Source: Neobacillus sp. WH10
GTDB taxonomy: Bacteria > Bacillota > Bacilli > Bacillales > Cytobacillaceae
Assembly: GCF_030123405.1 (NCBI RefSeq)
Contig: NZ_CP126110.1
Span: 3,782,001 to 3,846,000 of the forward strand
Length of the DNA: 64,000 nt
Direction of reading: 5' to 3'
In this document: positions 16,161 to 25,853 of the stretch, one piece after another
Layout: each line of letters opens with the position of its first letter
Position numbering within the stretch: position 1 is the stretch's first letter
Program-made: the position numbers and the translations under genes
Notes under the pieces: generated by a model
The model's database searches: none
Seen by the model: the letters and a program-made list of their open reading frames with translations, nothing else
What the model was told of the DNA's origin: nothing

Positions 16161-17969
16161 CTAACGTATTTTGGATTGATATCTATACTCAATTCCCATT
16201 GATAAAAGAGATAGGCTTTCGTCTAATTTGTTGTTTTGAATCATTAATTGAAAATGGGTAACTTGTTTCGCTTTGACTTTCGATTTGACTTCTTTCGGGA
16301 ATGTCGATGAATAGAAAGTAAAGTTATTAAAATCCAAGTTGTTAAAATCAAATAAATTAAATTGAATCTTTTTGGTGTTTATTAAGACATTTTCCTTTTT
16401 ATCTGACGAATAATAGATATCAATACTTGTCCTACTCGCTGGTTTCATCGCAAAATAAAGAGCTTCAATGTATTTCTTCAATTCCTCCGCTTTGAAAGTA
16501 AGTTGTTTTGACTTCCAGTACGCATTGATCGCCATTCCGTCGTCATTGTAAGCCGCGCCCTCATACTCCTTTTTAAAGCGATAGACTAAACCATCTGTTA
16601 AACTGCCAAAATATAAAAAACCGTCCTTCACTAAGAAGCACGATGCGTTAATATTGTTATAGACATACCACTCACCATACCGGTTTTCAGTGGATTTTTG
16701 AGTGTAATCCAAGACATACACATTTCCGTTTAGTGCAAGCCAATATTTTTTATCAAAGTCAACAGAAACGGCATTGTTTAATCCTGACTCTAACAATAGT
16801 TTTCTATCAATATTGGAAGAGACATGGACGACGTTTCGCTCGTCACGTACATTGGAAGCCACTAGCATGTAAACCCCGTCTTTTGAAAGCGATACAGGGT
16901 TATTCTCAATGATTTGTATACTTCCTGATGCAATTGCTCCCACTTGGTTATTAATCGGCTTAGAAGGGAAACTGACGTCTCCTGCTTCGGTGATTTGGAA
17001 GTTAATCATGTGTTTTCCGTTTGGACGTTCGACAATCAAATAATCATATTGCTTAGAAAAGCCCATAACTTTCTCGGATAATCGATAATAACCGTTTTCA
17101 AGCCAATAAGTAGGGTCATAGAGTCCGCTTCGAAACATGTATTCCGGCATATCGGGATTGCCCGATATAAATGTCCTGGTATCGTTCGACCCACCGAACC
17201 CGACCGCCATCGTACACTTTTTGATGCGTTCGGGATAACCTGATACCGTTTTGCCGGCCGTAATGATAACATTGTTTGTTCCCTTTTCCGGAGCTGTGGT
17301 AAAGGTTACTTTGCCATTTACTCGGTCAACTGTAAGACCCGTACCTTCGTTTATGGTTGCTGTTCCAACTACCGCAGAAACTGTAGTAGCATCTAGTCCA
17401 GTAAGTGACATCTGATAAACAGTTGCTTCGCCATCACCGCTGAAACTGTCTTTAAATTTGTTGCCGATTAAGTTGAAATCCTCGTTTGCTGAACCGCCAC
17501 CGCTTGGGTTTTTGGATATCTGCAAGACCGGAACATACGGTTCTACTTGTTTAATTGTTGCCCCATCATAAACTAAGAAGTTAACCCCATCCATGATGTA
17601 ACACTTACCTTCAACAGTGAATAAGTTGACTTTTCCGTTTTGCAACGTGTTGAAAATGGAAATAGGTTGCGCATTACCTGATTGAGTATAGAGATTGGTA
17701 CCATGTGCAATTAAAAAAATCGTACTGCCGTCAGTACGAGTAAACAGATACATTCCATTGATTTTTCCAGTACCTAATGAAGTAGGAAACACTCTTGTAT
17801 AACCTGTGCGTTTTTCTAATGCTCCCCTCTCGTTGCTGATCATATTTAACGTATCAGGCGAATGATGATCGCTTATTTGGGTAGCTGCCCCACTGACATC
17901 CATCCCTCTAAATGGCTCTAATCGAAAAGGTGGTAGCGATTTTGTTGTAATCGCTGGCATTTGTGCCAT
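16161..17969 (-). CDS. P22 gp10-like tail hub/stabilisation protein
   Basis: About 602 residues from MAQMPAITTKSLPPF, chosen because AAAGGAGG lies 6 nt upstream. The N-terminus FRGMDVSGAATQISDHHSPDTLNMISNERGALEKR (abridged: 'APD..N M..n..GaLekR') is the hallmark of phage stabilisation proteins that begin with a conserved loop before a large beta-propeller-like body. Many short beta repeats follow (GSTIFLIAHGTNLYT, GKVNLFTVEGKCYIMDG). It would close the short tail beneath the adaptor. It follows a terminator that separates it from the tailspike gene. Confidence 0.65.
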   Translation of the reverse strand: MAQMPAITTKSLPPFRLEPFRGMDVSGAATQISDHHSPDTLNMISNERGALEKRTGYTRVFPTSLGTGKINGMYLFTRTDGSTIFLIAHGTNLYTQSGNAQPISIFNTLQNGKVNLFTVEGKCYIMDGVNFLVYDGATIKQVEPYVPVLQISKNPSGGGSANEDFNLIGNKFKDSFSGDGEATVYQMSLTGLDATTVSAVVGTATINEGTGLTVDRVNGKVTFTTAPEKGTNNVIITAGKTVSGYPERIKKCTMAVGFGGSNDTRTFISGNPDMPEYMFRSGLYDPTYWLENGYYRLSEKVMGFSKQYDYLIVERPNGKHMINFQITEAGDVSFPSKPINNQVGAIASGSIQIIENNPVSLSKDGVYMLVASNVRDERNVVHVSSNIDRKLLLESGLNNAVSVDFDKKYWLALNGNVYVLDYTQKSTENRYGEWYVYNNINASCFLVKDGFLYFGSLTDGLVYRFKKEYEGAAYNDDGMAINAYWKSKQLTFKAEELKKYIEALYFAMKPASRTSIDIYYSSDKKENVLINTKKIQFNLFDFNNLDFNNFTFYSSTFPKEVKSKVKAKQVTHFQLMIQNNKLDESLSLLSMGIEYRYQSKIR

Positions 17970-17987
17970 AACCATCCTCCTTTCCAT

Positions 17988-18013
17988 AAAAAATAGGACT
18001 GAAAAATCAGTCC
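17988..18013 (-). terminator. terminator after the tailspike gene
   Basis: AGGACTGA-TTT-TTCAGTCCT followed by ATTTTTT on the minus strand, between the tailspike gene and the tail hub gene. Read-through or a nearby start must serve the hub gene. Confidence 0.8.
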
Positions 18014-18044
18014 TTGCTACGTCACAATTTTCTCCAAATGCGTG

Positions 18045-19826
18045 CTAAATTCTAAGTGGGATAAAAAGACCATCAAGTGAGATATTAGCTAAACTACTAG
18101 GCGCACCAATTAGCTTAAACTCTCCATTTGTATAATTATATTGAAAACGAACAGGACTACCTGAACCAAAATCCGTAAATCCAGTTAAGTTTACATATGT
18201 TCGATTACTTGTATAAGCGAATGGTCTATAGTTATCTGTCAAAACAAACAAAACATCTCCGGTTTTATTTGTACCATTTACATGACCAGATAAAGTCAAT
18301 CCATCTAAAGATAAAAATACACGTGGTACACCTTGTGTGTTATCGGTTGTATTCCAATTGTTTAGCAAAGTTGGAGTATGAACTTTTGAGAAAGATATTA
18401 AATTTCTGCCTAAAATCGGGTCAAAATGTAGATTATCCCCAAATGGATTATTCAGTGTAAACGCAGGTTGGTTATATGTTCGATTGTACGGACCCACACC
18501 TAGATCCTTGCCAAGCGTATCATTTACATTGAAACTTTTTAAGTTATTAGATGGGTTGTAAAGTCTATCTAAATTATTTCCTGAACTATATATGTGTATA
18601 AGATTTTTACTCTCTAATGATTTACAGTCGGTTACCGATACTACACGAAAAACCCCTCCTAATTGTAAATCATTGTCAATTAACTTAATAATAGAAAAAG
18701 CACCTGTAAATAAGATATTTCCACCAAATTTTCCAGCTAAAGCCCCGTTTGCAATCTGATTAGGGAAATTGGTTGGAAGGTCTATATTGTCATAAATTTC
18801 TACGTAACAGTCTTTCATCGTAATTATTCCAGCTTCCGCGCCACTTCCATTAACAATTGATCCATTGAATATCTCAAAAGAACATTTCGAGATAGTCAAA
18901 TTTGTTCCGTTTACAATAATAGCGTTATGAAATTTTTGAAAACGAGTGTCTTTTATATCTAAATTATTAGCTGAAAAATTAACTAAACATTCTTTTGATT
19001 TTTCAAATCTGCTATTTGTTATTTTACTGTAATAACCGTTGTAATTTGACAAAATACATCGTTCAAACCCACTAATAAATAGTCCATCTGTCATAATTGA
19101 TACGTTACCATCTGTTATATCTATCCCTATAGAACCGATATTGAAATAATCTGTACTTACAGCAGGAATACCTAACAGTTGTATGTTTTGTAGTTTTAAA
19201 TAATTAACGCTACCCATTACTTTAATTGCAATTGCACTACCACTATATTGAAGCTTAGAACTACCGTTTAATTGGCCATCCCCCGATATAGTAGTTCCAA
19301 ATCTCGTGACTGTTAATGAAGTGAAAGGGAAAGTACCTTCTGGAATATAAACATGAGTGTAATTATCTAACGCCGTTTGGATTGCTGTTGTCCAATCACC
19401 ACTCAGAGCAAGTAAAGCATTCCATCTAATATTAAATCCTGACTCTTTTAACCGATTGTCACTTTCTGTCAATTGCGTATCAACTTTATTCAATCGAGCA
19501 TTCAAATTTACTTCATTTCCGCGAGCTTGAACGACCTCTGGATTGTTAGAACCAGCCTCAGCCACCACACGGTCAAACTGATTTTGTACATCATTTGCTT
19601 TATTGACAGCGTCATTTGATTTACTGTCAACCTGAGTAATTTGGCTTTGTAAATCGGTGATTCCCTCGCTTACTTCTTCTTGTTTGGCTAACTCAACATT
19701 GCCTTGATCACTACCAACAAAAAACCGTTTGGTGTCCTTTGTAAATCCTAGTTCTGCTTCTTCAAATTGAAGTAAATCCCGTTCTAATCCCTTAGTTGCT
19801 TTAACTTTCGGTGGTCTGAATATCAT
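18045..19826 (-). CDS. tailspike, right-handed beta-helix (pectate-lyase-like)
   Basis: 593 residues. A helical N-terminus (LQSQITQVDSKSNDAVNKAND, coiled coil to about residue 125) leads to WTTAIQTALDNYTHVYIPEG, the usual entry into a phage pectate-lyase-superfamily beta helix. Repeated beta rungs follow (ITDGNVSIMTDGLFISG, ITNSRFEKSKECLVNFSANN, LTISKCSFEIFNG). A C-terminal domain of about 150 residues probably trimerises. It should bind and possibly degrade a surface glycan of the host. The start overlaps the end of the adaptor gene. Confidence 0.8.
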   Translation of the reverse strand: MIFRPPKVKATKGLERDLLQFEEAELGFTKDTKRFFVGSDQGNVELAKQEEVSEGITDLQSQITQVDSKSNDAVNKANDVQNQFDRVVAEAGSNNPEVVQARGNEVNLNARLNKVDTQLTESDNRLKESGFNIRWNALLALSGDWTTAIQTALDNYTHVYIPEGTFPFTSLTVTRFGTTISGDGQLNGSSKLQYSGSAIAIKVMGSVNYLKLQNIQLLGIPAVSTDYFNIGSIGIDITDGNVSIMTDGLFISGFERCILSNYNGYYSKITNSRFEKSKECLVNFSANNLDIKDTRFQKFHNAIIVNGTNLTISKCSFEIFNGSIVNGSGAEAGIITMKDCYVEIYDNIDLPTNFPNQIANGALAGKFGGNILFTGAFSIIKLIDNDLQLGGVFRVVSVTDCKSLESKNLIHIYSSGNNLDRLYNPSNNLKSFNVNDTLGKDLGVGPYNRTYNQPAFTLNNPFGDNLHFDPILGRNLISFSKVHTPTLLNNWNTTDNTQGVPRVFLSLDGLTLSGHVNGTNKTGDVLFVLTDNYRPFAYTSNRTYVNLTGFTDFGSGSPVRFQYNYTNGEFKLIGAPSSLANISLDGLFIPLRI

Positions 19827-20284
19827 TAAAATTCACCTCCGCCATAGATGCCATTCTTGTCATCCGTAAACGAACCACCGTCAATGTCAGGAGTGGTTGG
19901 ATTGGCTACTTTTTCTTGTGTTCCCACAATTCCGTATACATCTTTGATAGGTACAATAGCAGCAGGTCGTTTCCTTTTTAACTCATCGTATCGAGCATTA
20001 TAGAAAGCTGATTTTTGTTGGTCTTCATTCATTAATAAATGGGCAGCTAATCCATAAGGTAAGGCCGTTGCCGCTGTTCGATCATCTATTTGTATAACAT
20101 CATTTTCATTCGTAATGCCTAATGGTTGCAGATATGGTGGTAACAATTCCGCTTGTAACATTGTGAGAACATTCCACGACTTCTTTTTGTACTCGTCAGG
20201 ATACCCTACAAATGTACCATCTTGTGATTCTTCATCCATTAAGGTCATGGCCATCATAAACACATCTTGAGCAATCACACTCAT
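19826..20284 (-). CDS. head-to-tail adaptor
   Basis: 152 residues from MSVIAQDVFMMAMTLMDEE, preferred to an upstream start because GAAAGAGGTG precedes this ATG. The helical core (GTFVGYPDEYKKKSWNVLTMLQAELL... ALPYGLAAHLLMNEDQQKSAFYNARYDEL, quoted in part) is typical of the small helical adaptors that sit under the portal (HK97 gp6 or P22 gp4 type). Encoded between the capsid and tailspike genes. Confidence 0.65.
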   Translation of the reverse strand: MSVIAQDVFMMAMTLMDEESQDGTFVGYPDEYKKKSWNVLTMLQAELLPPYLQPLGITNENDVIQIDDRTAATALPYGLAAHLLMNEDQQKSAFYNARYDELKRKRPAAIVPIKDVYGIVGTQEKVANPTTPDIDGGSFTDDKNGIYGGGEF

Positions 20285-20302
20285 GCAATCACCTCTTTCT
20301 AC

Positions 20303-20338
20303 AAAAAAAGGGGAGCAAAGCACAATTGCTCGCTCCCC
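20303..20338 (-). terminator. terminator after the capsid block
   Basis: GGGGAGCGAGCA-ATTG-TGCTTTGCTCCCC with a following run of seven T on the minus strand. It lies between the 45-residue gene and the adaptor gene, and likely sets the high capsid to tail transcript ratio. Confidence 0.85.
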
Positions 20339-20345
20339 CGTTAGA

Positions 20346-20483
20346 CTACTTCTTCTTTTTATTGGCTTCTTCGGTTACTTCCTCGAAACCCTCGTTTAGA
20401 TAGGCACTTGCCTGAATATCGTTTAATGCAACAACACGAACTTTTTTGCCTTTATCGTTTTCAATTTCAAATACTCGTTCCAT
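20346..20483 (-). CDS. 45-residue phage structural-region protein
   Basis: Begins MERVFEIENDKGKKVRVVAL and ends EEANKKKK. An AGGAGG RBS lies just before the ATG. It is placed between the major capsid gene and a strong terminator. Short basic proteins at this place can be head completion or decoration proteins; the product is not recognised. Confidence 0.6.
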   Translation of the reverse strand: MERVFEIENDKGKKVRVVALNDIQASAYLNEGFEEVTEEANKKKK

Positions 20484-20496
20484 TCAAAAAACCTCC

Positions 20497-21327
20497 TTAT
20501 ACTTCTTTCCAAGAGTAAATGGATTTCACACGGCTAGGAAGGATAAACGCATCGTAGTAGATACGTCCTTCAACCAAGTTACCATTGATTCCTGGAGGAT
20601 TTTCATGAATTTTGTAGTCTTGTAATTTCTTAGGCGCACACATCGCTGATTTGTGAACGATGATGAACGGTGTTTTAGCTGGCATGTAAGGCGTGATAAC
20701 CTTAACAATTGCCACACCATCGATTTCACCAACTTGACCTTTGATTAACAAGTTTTGAGCGATTTCAGATGCTTTAATGAAAGCAGGATCTTGTTTAACT
20801 TTGTTAATGTAAGCTGGCGTACAGAAAGCAATACGACCTTCTGACGGTACTTTGTTATCATCAAGATATTGAGTTGCTTGCAAGAATGAACTGTAAGCAT
20901 TAGAGGTCGTGATGTTTGTTGCAGTCGGTACACCGCTGTTCGCTACTGCTGCAGCATCCCATTTCGTTAAACGGTAAGTGTCGATTTCCGGCACCACTAC
21001 TTCATCATGTTGACGAGCAAGTGCCTTTCCTGCTTCACGAACATTCATAGAATCCTTTTTGTTTCCTTGGTCAATCGTGAATGTGAAGGAACGATCCTTT
21101 GTAATGGTGAATGGTGTTACAGTATCATCAAGTTCTGCCGCTACACCGTAACGAGCTGTACCGGAACGTGTGTAGTCATTCATTGCTGATGTAGAAATGT
21201 TATAAATGTTTACGGTTTTAACGCCATCCCAATCATATTCTTGGTGGGTCGCTGCTTCTGTAAGTGATTTTAGTTTAAACCTTTCATCTACCTTATCTGA
21301 ATATTTAGTGGCTAAGTTTACTGCCAT
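20497..21327 (-). CDS. major capsid protein
   Basis: 276 residues starting MAVNLATKYSDKVDERF. HK97-fold signs are an N-terminal arm, a long beta hairpin region (TPFTITKDRSFTFTIDQGNK) and a spine-helix region REAGKALARQHDEVVVPEID. It directly follows the scaffold gene in the standard portal-scaffold-capsid order. The family is the capsid type of Firmicute phages with a separate scaffold. Confidence 0.85.
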   Translation of the reverse strand: MAVNLATKYSDKVDERFKLKSLTEAATHQEYDWDGVKTVNIYNISTSAMNDYTRSGTARYGVAAELDDTVTPFTITKDRSFTFTIDQGNKKDSMNVREAGKALARQHDEVVVPEIDTYRLTKWDAAAVANSGVPTATNITTSNAYSSFLQATQYLDDNKVPSEGRIAFCTPAYINKVKQDPAFIKASEIAQNLLIKGQVGEIDGVAIVKVITPYMPAKTPFIIVHKSAMCAPKKLQDYKIHENPPGINGNLVEGRIYYDAFILPSRVKSIYSWKEV

Positions 21328-21340
21328 TTAAATCATCTCC

Positions 21341-22114
21341 TTAGATTGAGTTAAACCCAGCTAAGAAATCATCCTCACTCGCAATCTCAGTGCCGCCATG
21401 TGCCGTTGTAGACGTCACAGGCGCCCGATTAGCGTTAGTTTCATTCTGCTTGTAGGTTTGGATTTGTTGTTGTAATTGCTGATTTTGGTGTTCCATATAC
21501 GCAAATTTAAGAGGCACACCGTTTTGAGTTGCTTGCCATACTGTTTCAGGGATTTGGTCTTTGTTTGAGTCGAAATCCCGTCCGTTGGCTTGCTTGAAGT
21601 AATCAAAAAACTCGTTATACTCCGCATTTTGCTTTTCTTGCTGTGCCTTGGTTTGCTTTTCGGCTTCGTATTGTTGGCGGAATTTTTTATTCTCAAGCAT
21701 TTCAGATGCTAATTCCTCAGATATGCCTTGTTGCACTAACTCGTCAATGCGAGCCTGTTCCTGTTGTTGTTGTACAGCTTGAATATATTCATCTGCTGTC
21801 ATGCCATTCTGATTTGCAAGGTTCTCGATAAATGCCAAACGTGGATCACTTTCAAGCGCTTGTAAACGTTCTTGGACTTTATCGAAGTGCATGCCTTTTT
21901 GAATAAACGGAACAGCTTCGTCATAAGATAACTCCTGTTCCTCTCTATTGAATTTCACTTTGAATTTAAGAGGTTCAGTTGTATCTTGTGGCGCTTCTGT
22001 TGTTTCGTCTGCTTGTGGTTGGGCATCCGTTTCAACAGGTGTTTCGTCTGCGATTTCGTTATCCAGTGGTAGGGATTCTTCGAAATCATCAGGTAAAATC
22101 ATATCTTCATTCAT
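21341..22114 (-). CDS. capsid scaffold protein
   Basis: 257 residues, strongly acidic at the N-terminus (MILPDDFEESLPLDNEIADE) and then helical and Gln-rich (QQQQEQARIDELVQQGIS). It contains KFKVKFNREEQELSYDEAVPF, a common module of phage scaffolds, and ends at a capsid-binding tail (DDFLAGFNSI). Position just upstream of the capsid gene supports the call. RBS AAAGGAGCG precedes the ATG. Confidence 0.85.
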   Translation of the reverse strand: MNEDMILPDDFEESLPLDNEIADETPVETDAQPQADETTEAPQDTTEPLKFKVKFNREEQELSYDEAVPFIQKGMHFDKVQERLQALESDPRLAFIENLANQNGMTADEYIQAVQQQQEQARIDELVQQGISEELASEMLENKKFRQQYEAEKQTKAQQEKQNAEYNEFFDYFKQANGRDFDSNKDQIPETVWQATQNGVPLKFAYMEHQNQQLQQQIQTYKQNETNANRAPVTSTTAHGGTEIASEDDFLAGFNSI

Positions 22115-22177
22115 TTGTAACGCTCCTTTCCCAGGGGTAGGGGAAATATAGCCTTTTAATGCCTTGCTTAGGGCAAA

Positions 22178-22201
22178 ATAAAAACACCTACATAACAGGT
22201 G
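22178..22201 (-). terminator. terminator overlapping the portal stop codon
   Basis: CACCT-GTTATGT-AGGTG followed by TTTTTATT on the minus strand; the loop contains the portal stop codon. Probably a partial terminator within the head operon. Confidence 0.6.
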
Positions 22202-23933
22202 CTTGTGGTTGTGCTAATTGTGCTAATATTGCTTGTTGCTTTTCAGGTGGTGCATTATAAAACGCTTGTTGCTCCTCTGGTGACAATTGAGCAATAGCAT
22301 TCCGTGGGTCATTCGCCATTTCCTCTGCCATTTGCATTTGCTGTTTAATTTTGCTGATTAACTCTTGTTTTTGTGGGATGTATTCTTCTGGCACCCTCTC
22401 AAGGTAATCAACAAACTCTATTTTCTCGCGATCTAGTAAACTATCTAATGTTTGTAGTGAAGCAATCTCAGACCAATATGAGGACTCACCTACATCTGCC
22501 CGTACATTTAGCCACATATCTTTAAATTGACTGAAATCATATTCAATGATCTGTTTTTCACCATCAGCTTCAATGACTACCGGACGTGTACCGTAATAAG
22601 TACCCATCATGTCAAACAAGATCCGGCCGATATCCTCAATCCACTCATAAAGGTTTGCTCTTGGATTTTCAAGAGGAATAGCACTGGACTTTTGCACCGC
22701 TATAATGGCTGATGTATTCTTAGGGTTTTCGATTTGACCCATAGCCACATCACTAATGCCCAGCGTCTCTTTCGTGTACTGCATGGCTAACTCGATGGTT
22801 TGGATAATTTGATTACTCATGTTACCAGGTTCAAGATAACCAGCTACATTTCGAATAGGAGCTTCCATTGGCGCCCCACTGATGGGGATTGCCGCACCGA
22901 TAGAGTTATCCCACACACTGATTAAATCAGCGTTATATACAGCTTTAGGAAAGGCTGTCATCATCAAATGGTACATAATCATAGCGAATGAACGATTGAT
23001 AAAGATTTGGTTTGGCAATAGTCCAGTTGCTAACGCTCTGCCATGATACGTATTCTTTTGTTTTTCCCAGTTTGCCCATGCTACAGGATAAGTTGATAAA
23101 CCTGTGTCGATGTCCTTATAGATATAAGCATTCTCAACACTCTTGGACGCTGTGATCGCTTCAACCTCTACCTCTATTTCATTGCCCATCTCGTCCGTTT
23201 GCTTTCGCTTAACCTTTTTCTTTCGGTACACAATAATATAAAGTGCTTTGCCGTATTCATCGGCATCTACTTCTAACTTACCATTGTCAGAGGATTGCTC
23301 ACTGTAATTCTTGTCAGACTTAATAGCGTCAACGTCTTGATCACTTTTCTTAAAACGTTTCGCCTCGTCGCGAAGGTTCTGCACCATATCACGACCACTG
23401 ATGATGATATAAGGCTGTGCATCAGTCCGGGGATTGTTGGCATTACCGAAAAATACATTCGTGCCATCTACCAATTCCATTTCGATTTCACCTTTGATCA
23501 TTTCATACTGATTGGCATAAGGTTTTTTGCTCATATCAAAGTAAAAGTGGGCAGCATAATCACCAGTGTTAGCACCGTCAAATAATGCTTCTTTGATTTT
23601 GAAGTCCATCTTGAACTTTTCGAAGAGGTTTTCTACCTGTGCATTAGCGAATACAGAAGGAGAAAACACATCGTCACCGTTATCAACATTTAACAGTGGT
23701 TCAAAGTGTAATTTAGTCTTACTTGCCGTTAAGGATGCAACAAAGAAGGTAACAACACGTTTGATAATATTGAATACAGGTTGTGGCATGTCCTCGGCTT
23801 CTAAGTTCCGCCACTGGTTGCCGGCAAAAAACTCAAGGTTTGCATCAACCGTGTCATAATAGTTTGGCTTGAGACCGTTGTTATACTTCTTACCGGCCTC
23901 GTATAATTTCCAATCGGAAGTTTTCTCACTCAA
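22188..23933 (-). CDS. portal protein (P22-type)
   Basis: 581 residues starting at a TTG (MSEKTSDWKLYEAGKKYNNG) with GAAGGTGA upstream. Typical portal features: the N-terminal wing NLEFFAGNQWRNLEAEDMPQPVFNIIKR (in part), a long central helix region, the DVAMGQIENPKNTSAIIAVQ loop near residue 400, and a Gln-rich C-terminus (EEQQAFYNAPPEKQQAILAQ). It forms the dodecameric DNA gate at the capsid vertex. Lies between the terminase and scaffold genes. Confidence 0.85.
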   Translation of the reverse strand: MSEKTSDWKLYEAGKKYNNGLKPNYYDTVDANLEFFAGNQWRNLEAEDMPQPVFNIIKRVVTFFVASLTASKTKLHFEPLLNVDNGDDVFSPSVFANAQVENLFEKFKMDFKIKEALFDGANTGDYAAHFYFDMSKKPYANQYEMIKGEIEMELVDGTNVFFGNANNPRTDAQPYIIISGRDMVQNLRDEAKRFKKSDQDVDAIKSDKNYSEQSSDNGKLEVDADEYGKALYIIVYRKKKVKRKQTDEMGNEIEVEVEAITASKSVENAYIYKDIDTGLSTYPVAWANWEKQKNTYHGRALATGLLPNQIFINRSFAMIMYHLMMTAFPKAVYNADLISVWDNSIGAAIPISGAPMEAPIRNVAGYLEPGNMSNQIIQTIELAMQYTKETLGISDVAMGQIENPKNTSAIIAVQKSSAIPLENPRANLYEWIEDIGRILFDMMGTYYGTRPVVIEADGEKQIIEYDFSQFKDMWLNVRADVGESSYWSEIASLQTLDSLLDREKIEFVDYLERVPEEYIPQKQELISKIKQQMQMAEEMANDPRNAIAQLSPEEQQAFYNAPPEKQQAILAQLAQPQAPVM

Positions 23934-23934
23934 A

Positions 23935-24147
23935 TTATGTCACCTTCTTTCTTGCTGTCGCTTGAGCAACATCGTATTGCATCAACTTCATAAAATTCTC
24001 TTGTAATTTGGCTTGTTTATGAATCGTGCTTTCGTCTACTTCTTTATCAGGTGGTTTCTGCTTGGCATAGCGTGTACCCAAATAGAAAAAGAAAAGAAGG
24101 CATAAAAAAAAGACTGCTGCTGTGAGTAGTCCGTAGATAAATTGCAT
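23935..24147 (-). CDS. single-pass membrane protein
   Basis: 70 residues, MQFIYGLLTAAVFFLCLLFFFYLGTRYAK with one N-terminal membrane helix and a charged tail (PPDKEVDESTIHKQAKLQ). It lies between the zinc-ribbon gene and the portal gene, each within 2 nt. Unknown function. Confidence 0.6.
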   Translation of the reverse strand: MQFIYGLLTAAVFFLCLLFFFYLGTRYAKQKPPDKEVDESTIHKQAKLQENFMKLMQYDVAQATARKKVT

Positions 24148-24148
24148 A

Positions 24149-24355
24149 TTAGTTCACCCTATTCTTTACAGTTTCAACAACAATTCGAGGTTTTGAAGTA
24201 TCTTCTCCACCGTAATCGTCACACGCTTTGTTTGGACAGATCATCGGTATATTTGTATAAGCGATTGTTTCTTTATCTGGTGTATCGTCATTCTCAAACG
24301 TCATTTGAGAGATACCGGTACGTAGTAAGCTATTGCACTTTGGGCATGTTTCCAT
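24149..24355 (-). CDS. small zinc-ribbon protein in the packaging operon
   Basis: 68 residues from METCPKCNSLL, using the ATG 5 nt after the terminase stop with GGTGATAAT upstream. CPKC at the N-terminus and CPNKAC around residue 40 form a zinc knuckle. Its position between the large terminase and portal genes suggests a packaging or virion role; no function is recognised. Confidence 0.65.
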   Translation of the reverse strand: METCPKCNSLLRTGISQMTFENDDTPDKETIAYTNIPMICPNKACDDYGGEDTSKPRIVVETVKNRVN

Positions 24356-24359
24356 ATTA

Positions 24360-25853
24360 TCACCACTTTGTATAAGCATTTATTTGAGGCTTTCCGCCTG
24401 TCATTTGTTTGATGGCCTTAGCGTGTTTCTCGGCTGGGGTTGGGTTGTCAGGGTCAGGTTCAATCGGTATATCTGCATTGAAGTAGAATAGTTTATTTAA
24501 AGCTTGGGAACCACCATCTACATCATCATCATTCTTACCTCTTGGAAATGCAGACCATTGATCGAGGTATTCATTTACCCACGGTTCATTTTTCGGCAAC
24601 CACACATTACCTGATTCAATGTAATCGGAAATAGCGCTAACCCTAGCGATTTTACTTTCTTTAGGATTAACCGCAATAATTCCTGGTATTTTTTTTCGCA
24701 ACATAGAGATAATTGCAGATCCGTTTGCTTTATCCTCTATATAAATTCCGCTTATATCTGGATAACGCTGTTTCATTTTCTTTATTTCTTTAAGCGTTGT
24801 AGGAAAATCCATCCGAGCGTTTATCCTATCAACTAAATAGGCATTAACTCCTCTTTTCCCCCACGCTTGAATAGAAACAAAATCCGATGTATCACTTTCT
24901 TTAAATGTAGCATCTACACTCATTATTAAACGAGGTAAGGAAGGGAGTGTATCATACTTTTTCCACCACGCACGTTTAACCATGTTACCTTCTGCCGCTG
25001 TAGGTCTGCCTTGATAAAGGGAATTGAAACTAGATGGATATCGTTTCCTTTCCGCAATGAAGGAATATCCATAACGTTCAGGCCATAAAGGTTCTCCCAG
25101 TTGTCTACCAAGGATATCATTTTCCTCTGCCTCCAAAGGAAAATTGTAAACTCGCCAATTGAGAGGTTCACCATACTCAGGATTTAGCAATCTACCTTGT
25201 AGATCATCCTCATGCCATCGGGTCAGAATTAATATAACTATCGCCCCAGGATGCAAACGAGAAGAAAAAGAATCAATCCATTCATCCCATATCTTTTCTC
25301 GATGGGTTTCACTGTCTGCTTCTTCACGGTTCTTGATAGGATCATCTATAATCATTAAGTCTGCACCTTGACCTGTAATACCCGATAACACCCCACGGCT
25401 AATCATACCGCCTATATTATTATCTAAAGCCCATTCATCGTGTGCTGAACTGTCTTTAGCAATTTCGATATTGAATAATTCCTTGCCATATTGACGAACT
25501 TTCTCTTTATTCTTCTTACCAAACTTTCGAGCAAAGGTATCGTTATAGGAAATCTCAATGATTCTATCCTCTGGAAACTGTCCTAAGTAGTAAGAAGGCA
25601 ACGTTTCAGTTATCGTCATCGACTTACTATGACGTGGAGGCATGTTCAAGGCAATGTATTGATTCTCTGTTGGTATTAAACCGTCACGCATTTGTTTCTT
25701 TTTGTCTATTGCGTATTGAATCACATTTGCAATAAATTCAGTGTGTGGAGCTGTTTTGTATCTGCCCTCATGAGTGAATACTACATAATCAATGTAATTC
25801 TTTCGGGCCAATTCTCTTTTTATATCAATCAGTCTTAGTGAGGATGCTTTCAA
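24360..25853 (-). CDS. terL: terminase large subunit
   Basis: 497 residues. The ATPase half has a variant Walker A (MPPRHSKSMT, around residue 72) and Walker B (DLMIIDDPIK). The nuclease half has the metal-binding acidic residues in SVDATFKESDTSDFVS, GIYIEDKANGSA and DDDVDGGSQAL. The PPRHSKS signature belongs to the terminase_6/P22-like group associated with headful packaging. It overlaps the small subunit gene by 29 nt. Confidence 0.93.
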   Translation of the reverse strand: MKASSLRLIDIKRELARKNYIDYVVFTHEGRYKTAPHTEFIANVIQYAIDKKKQMRDGLIPTENQYIALNMPPRHSKSMTITETLPSYYLGQFPEDRIIEISYNDTFARKFGKKNKEKVRQYGKELFNIEIAKDSSAHDEWALDNNIGGMISRGVLSGITGQGADLMIIDDPIKNREEADSETHREKIWDEWIDSFSSRLHPGAIVILILTRWHEDDLQGRLLNPEYGEPLNWRVYNFPLEAEENDILGRQLGEPLWPERYGYSFIAERKRYPSSFNSLYQGRPTAAEGNMVKRAWWKKYDTLPSLPRLIMSVDATFKESDTSDFVSIQAWGKRGVNAYLVDRINARMDFPTTLKEIKKMKQRYPDISGIYIEDKANGSAIISMLRKKIPGIIAVNPKESKIARVSAISDYIESGNVWLPKNEPWVNEYLDQWSAFPRGKNDDDVDGGSQALNKLFYFNADIPIEPDPDNPTPAEKHAKAIKQMTGGKPQINAYTKW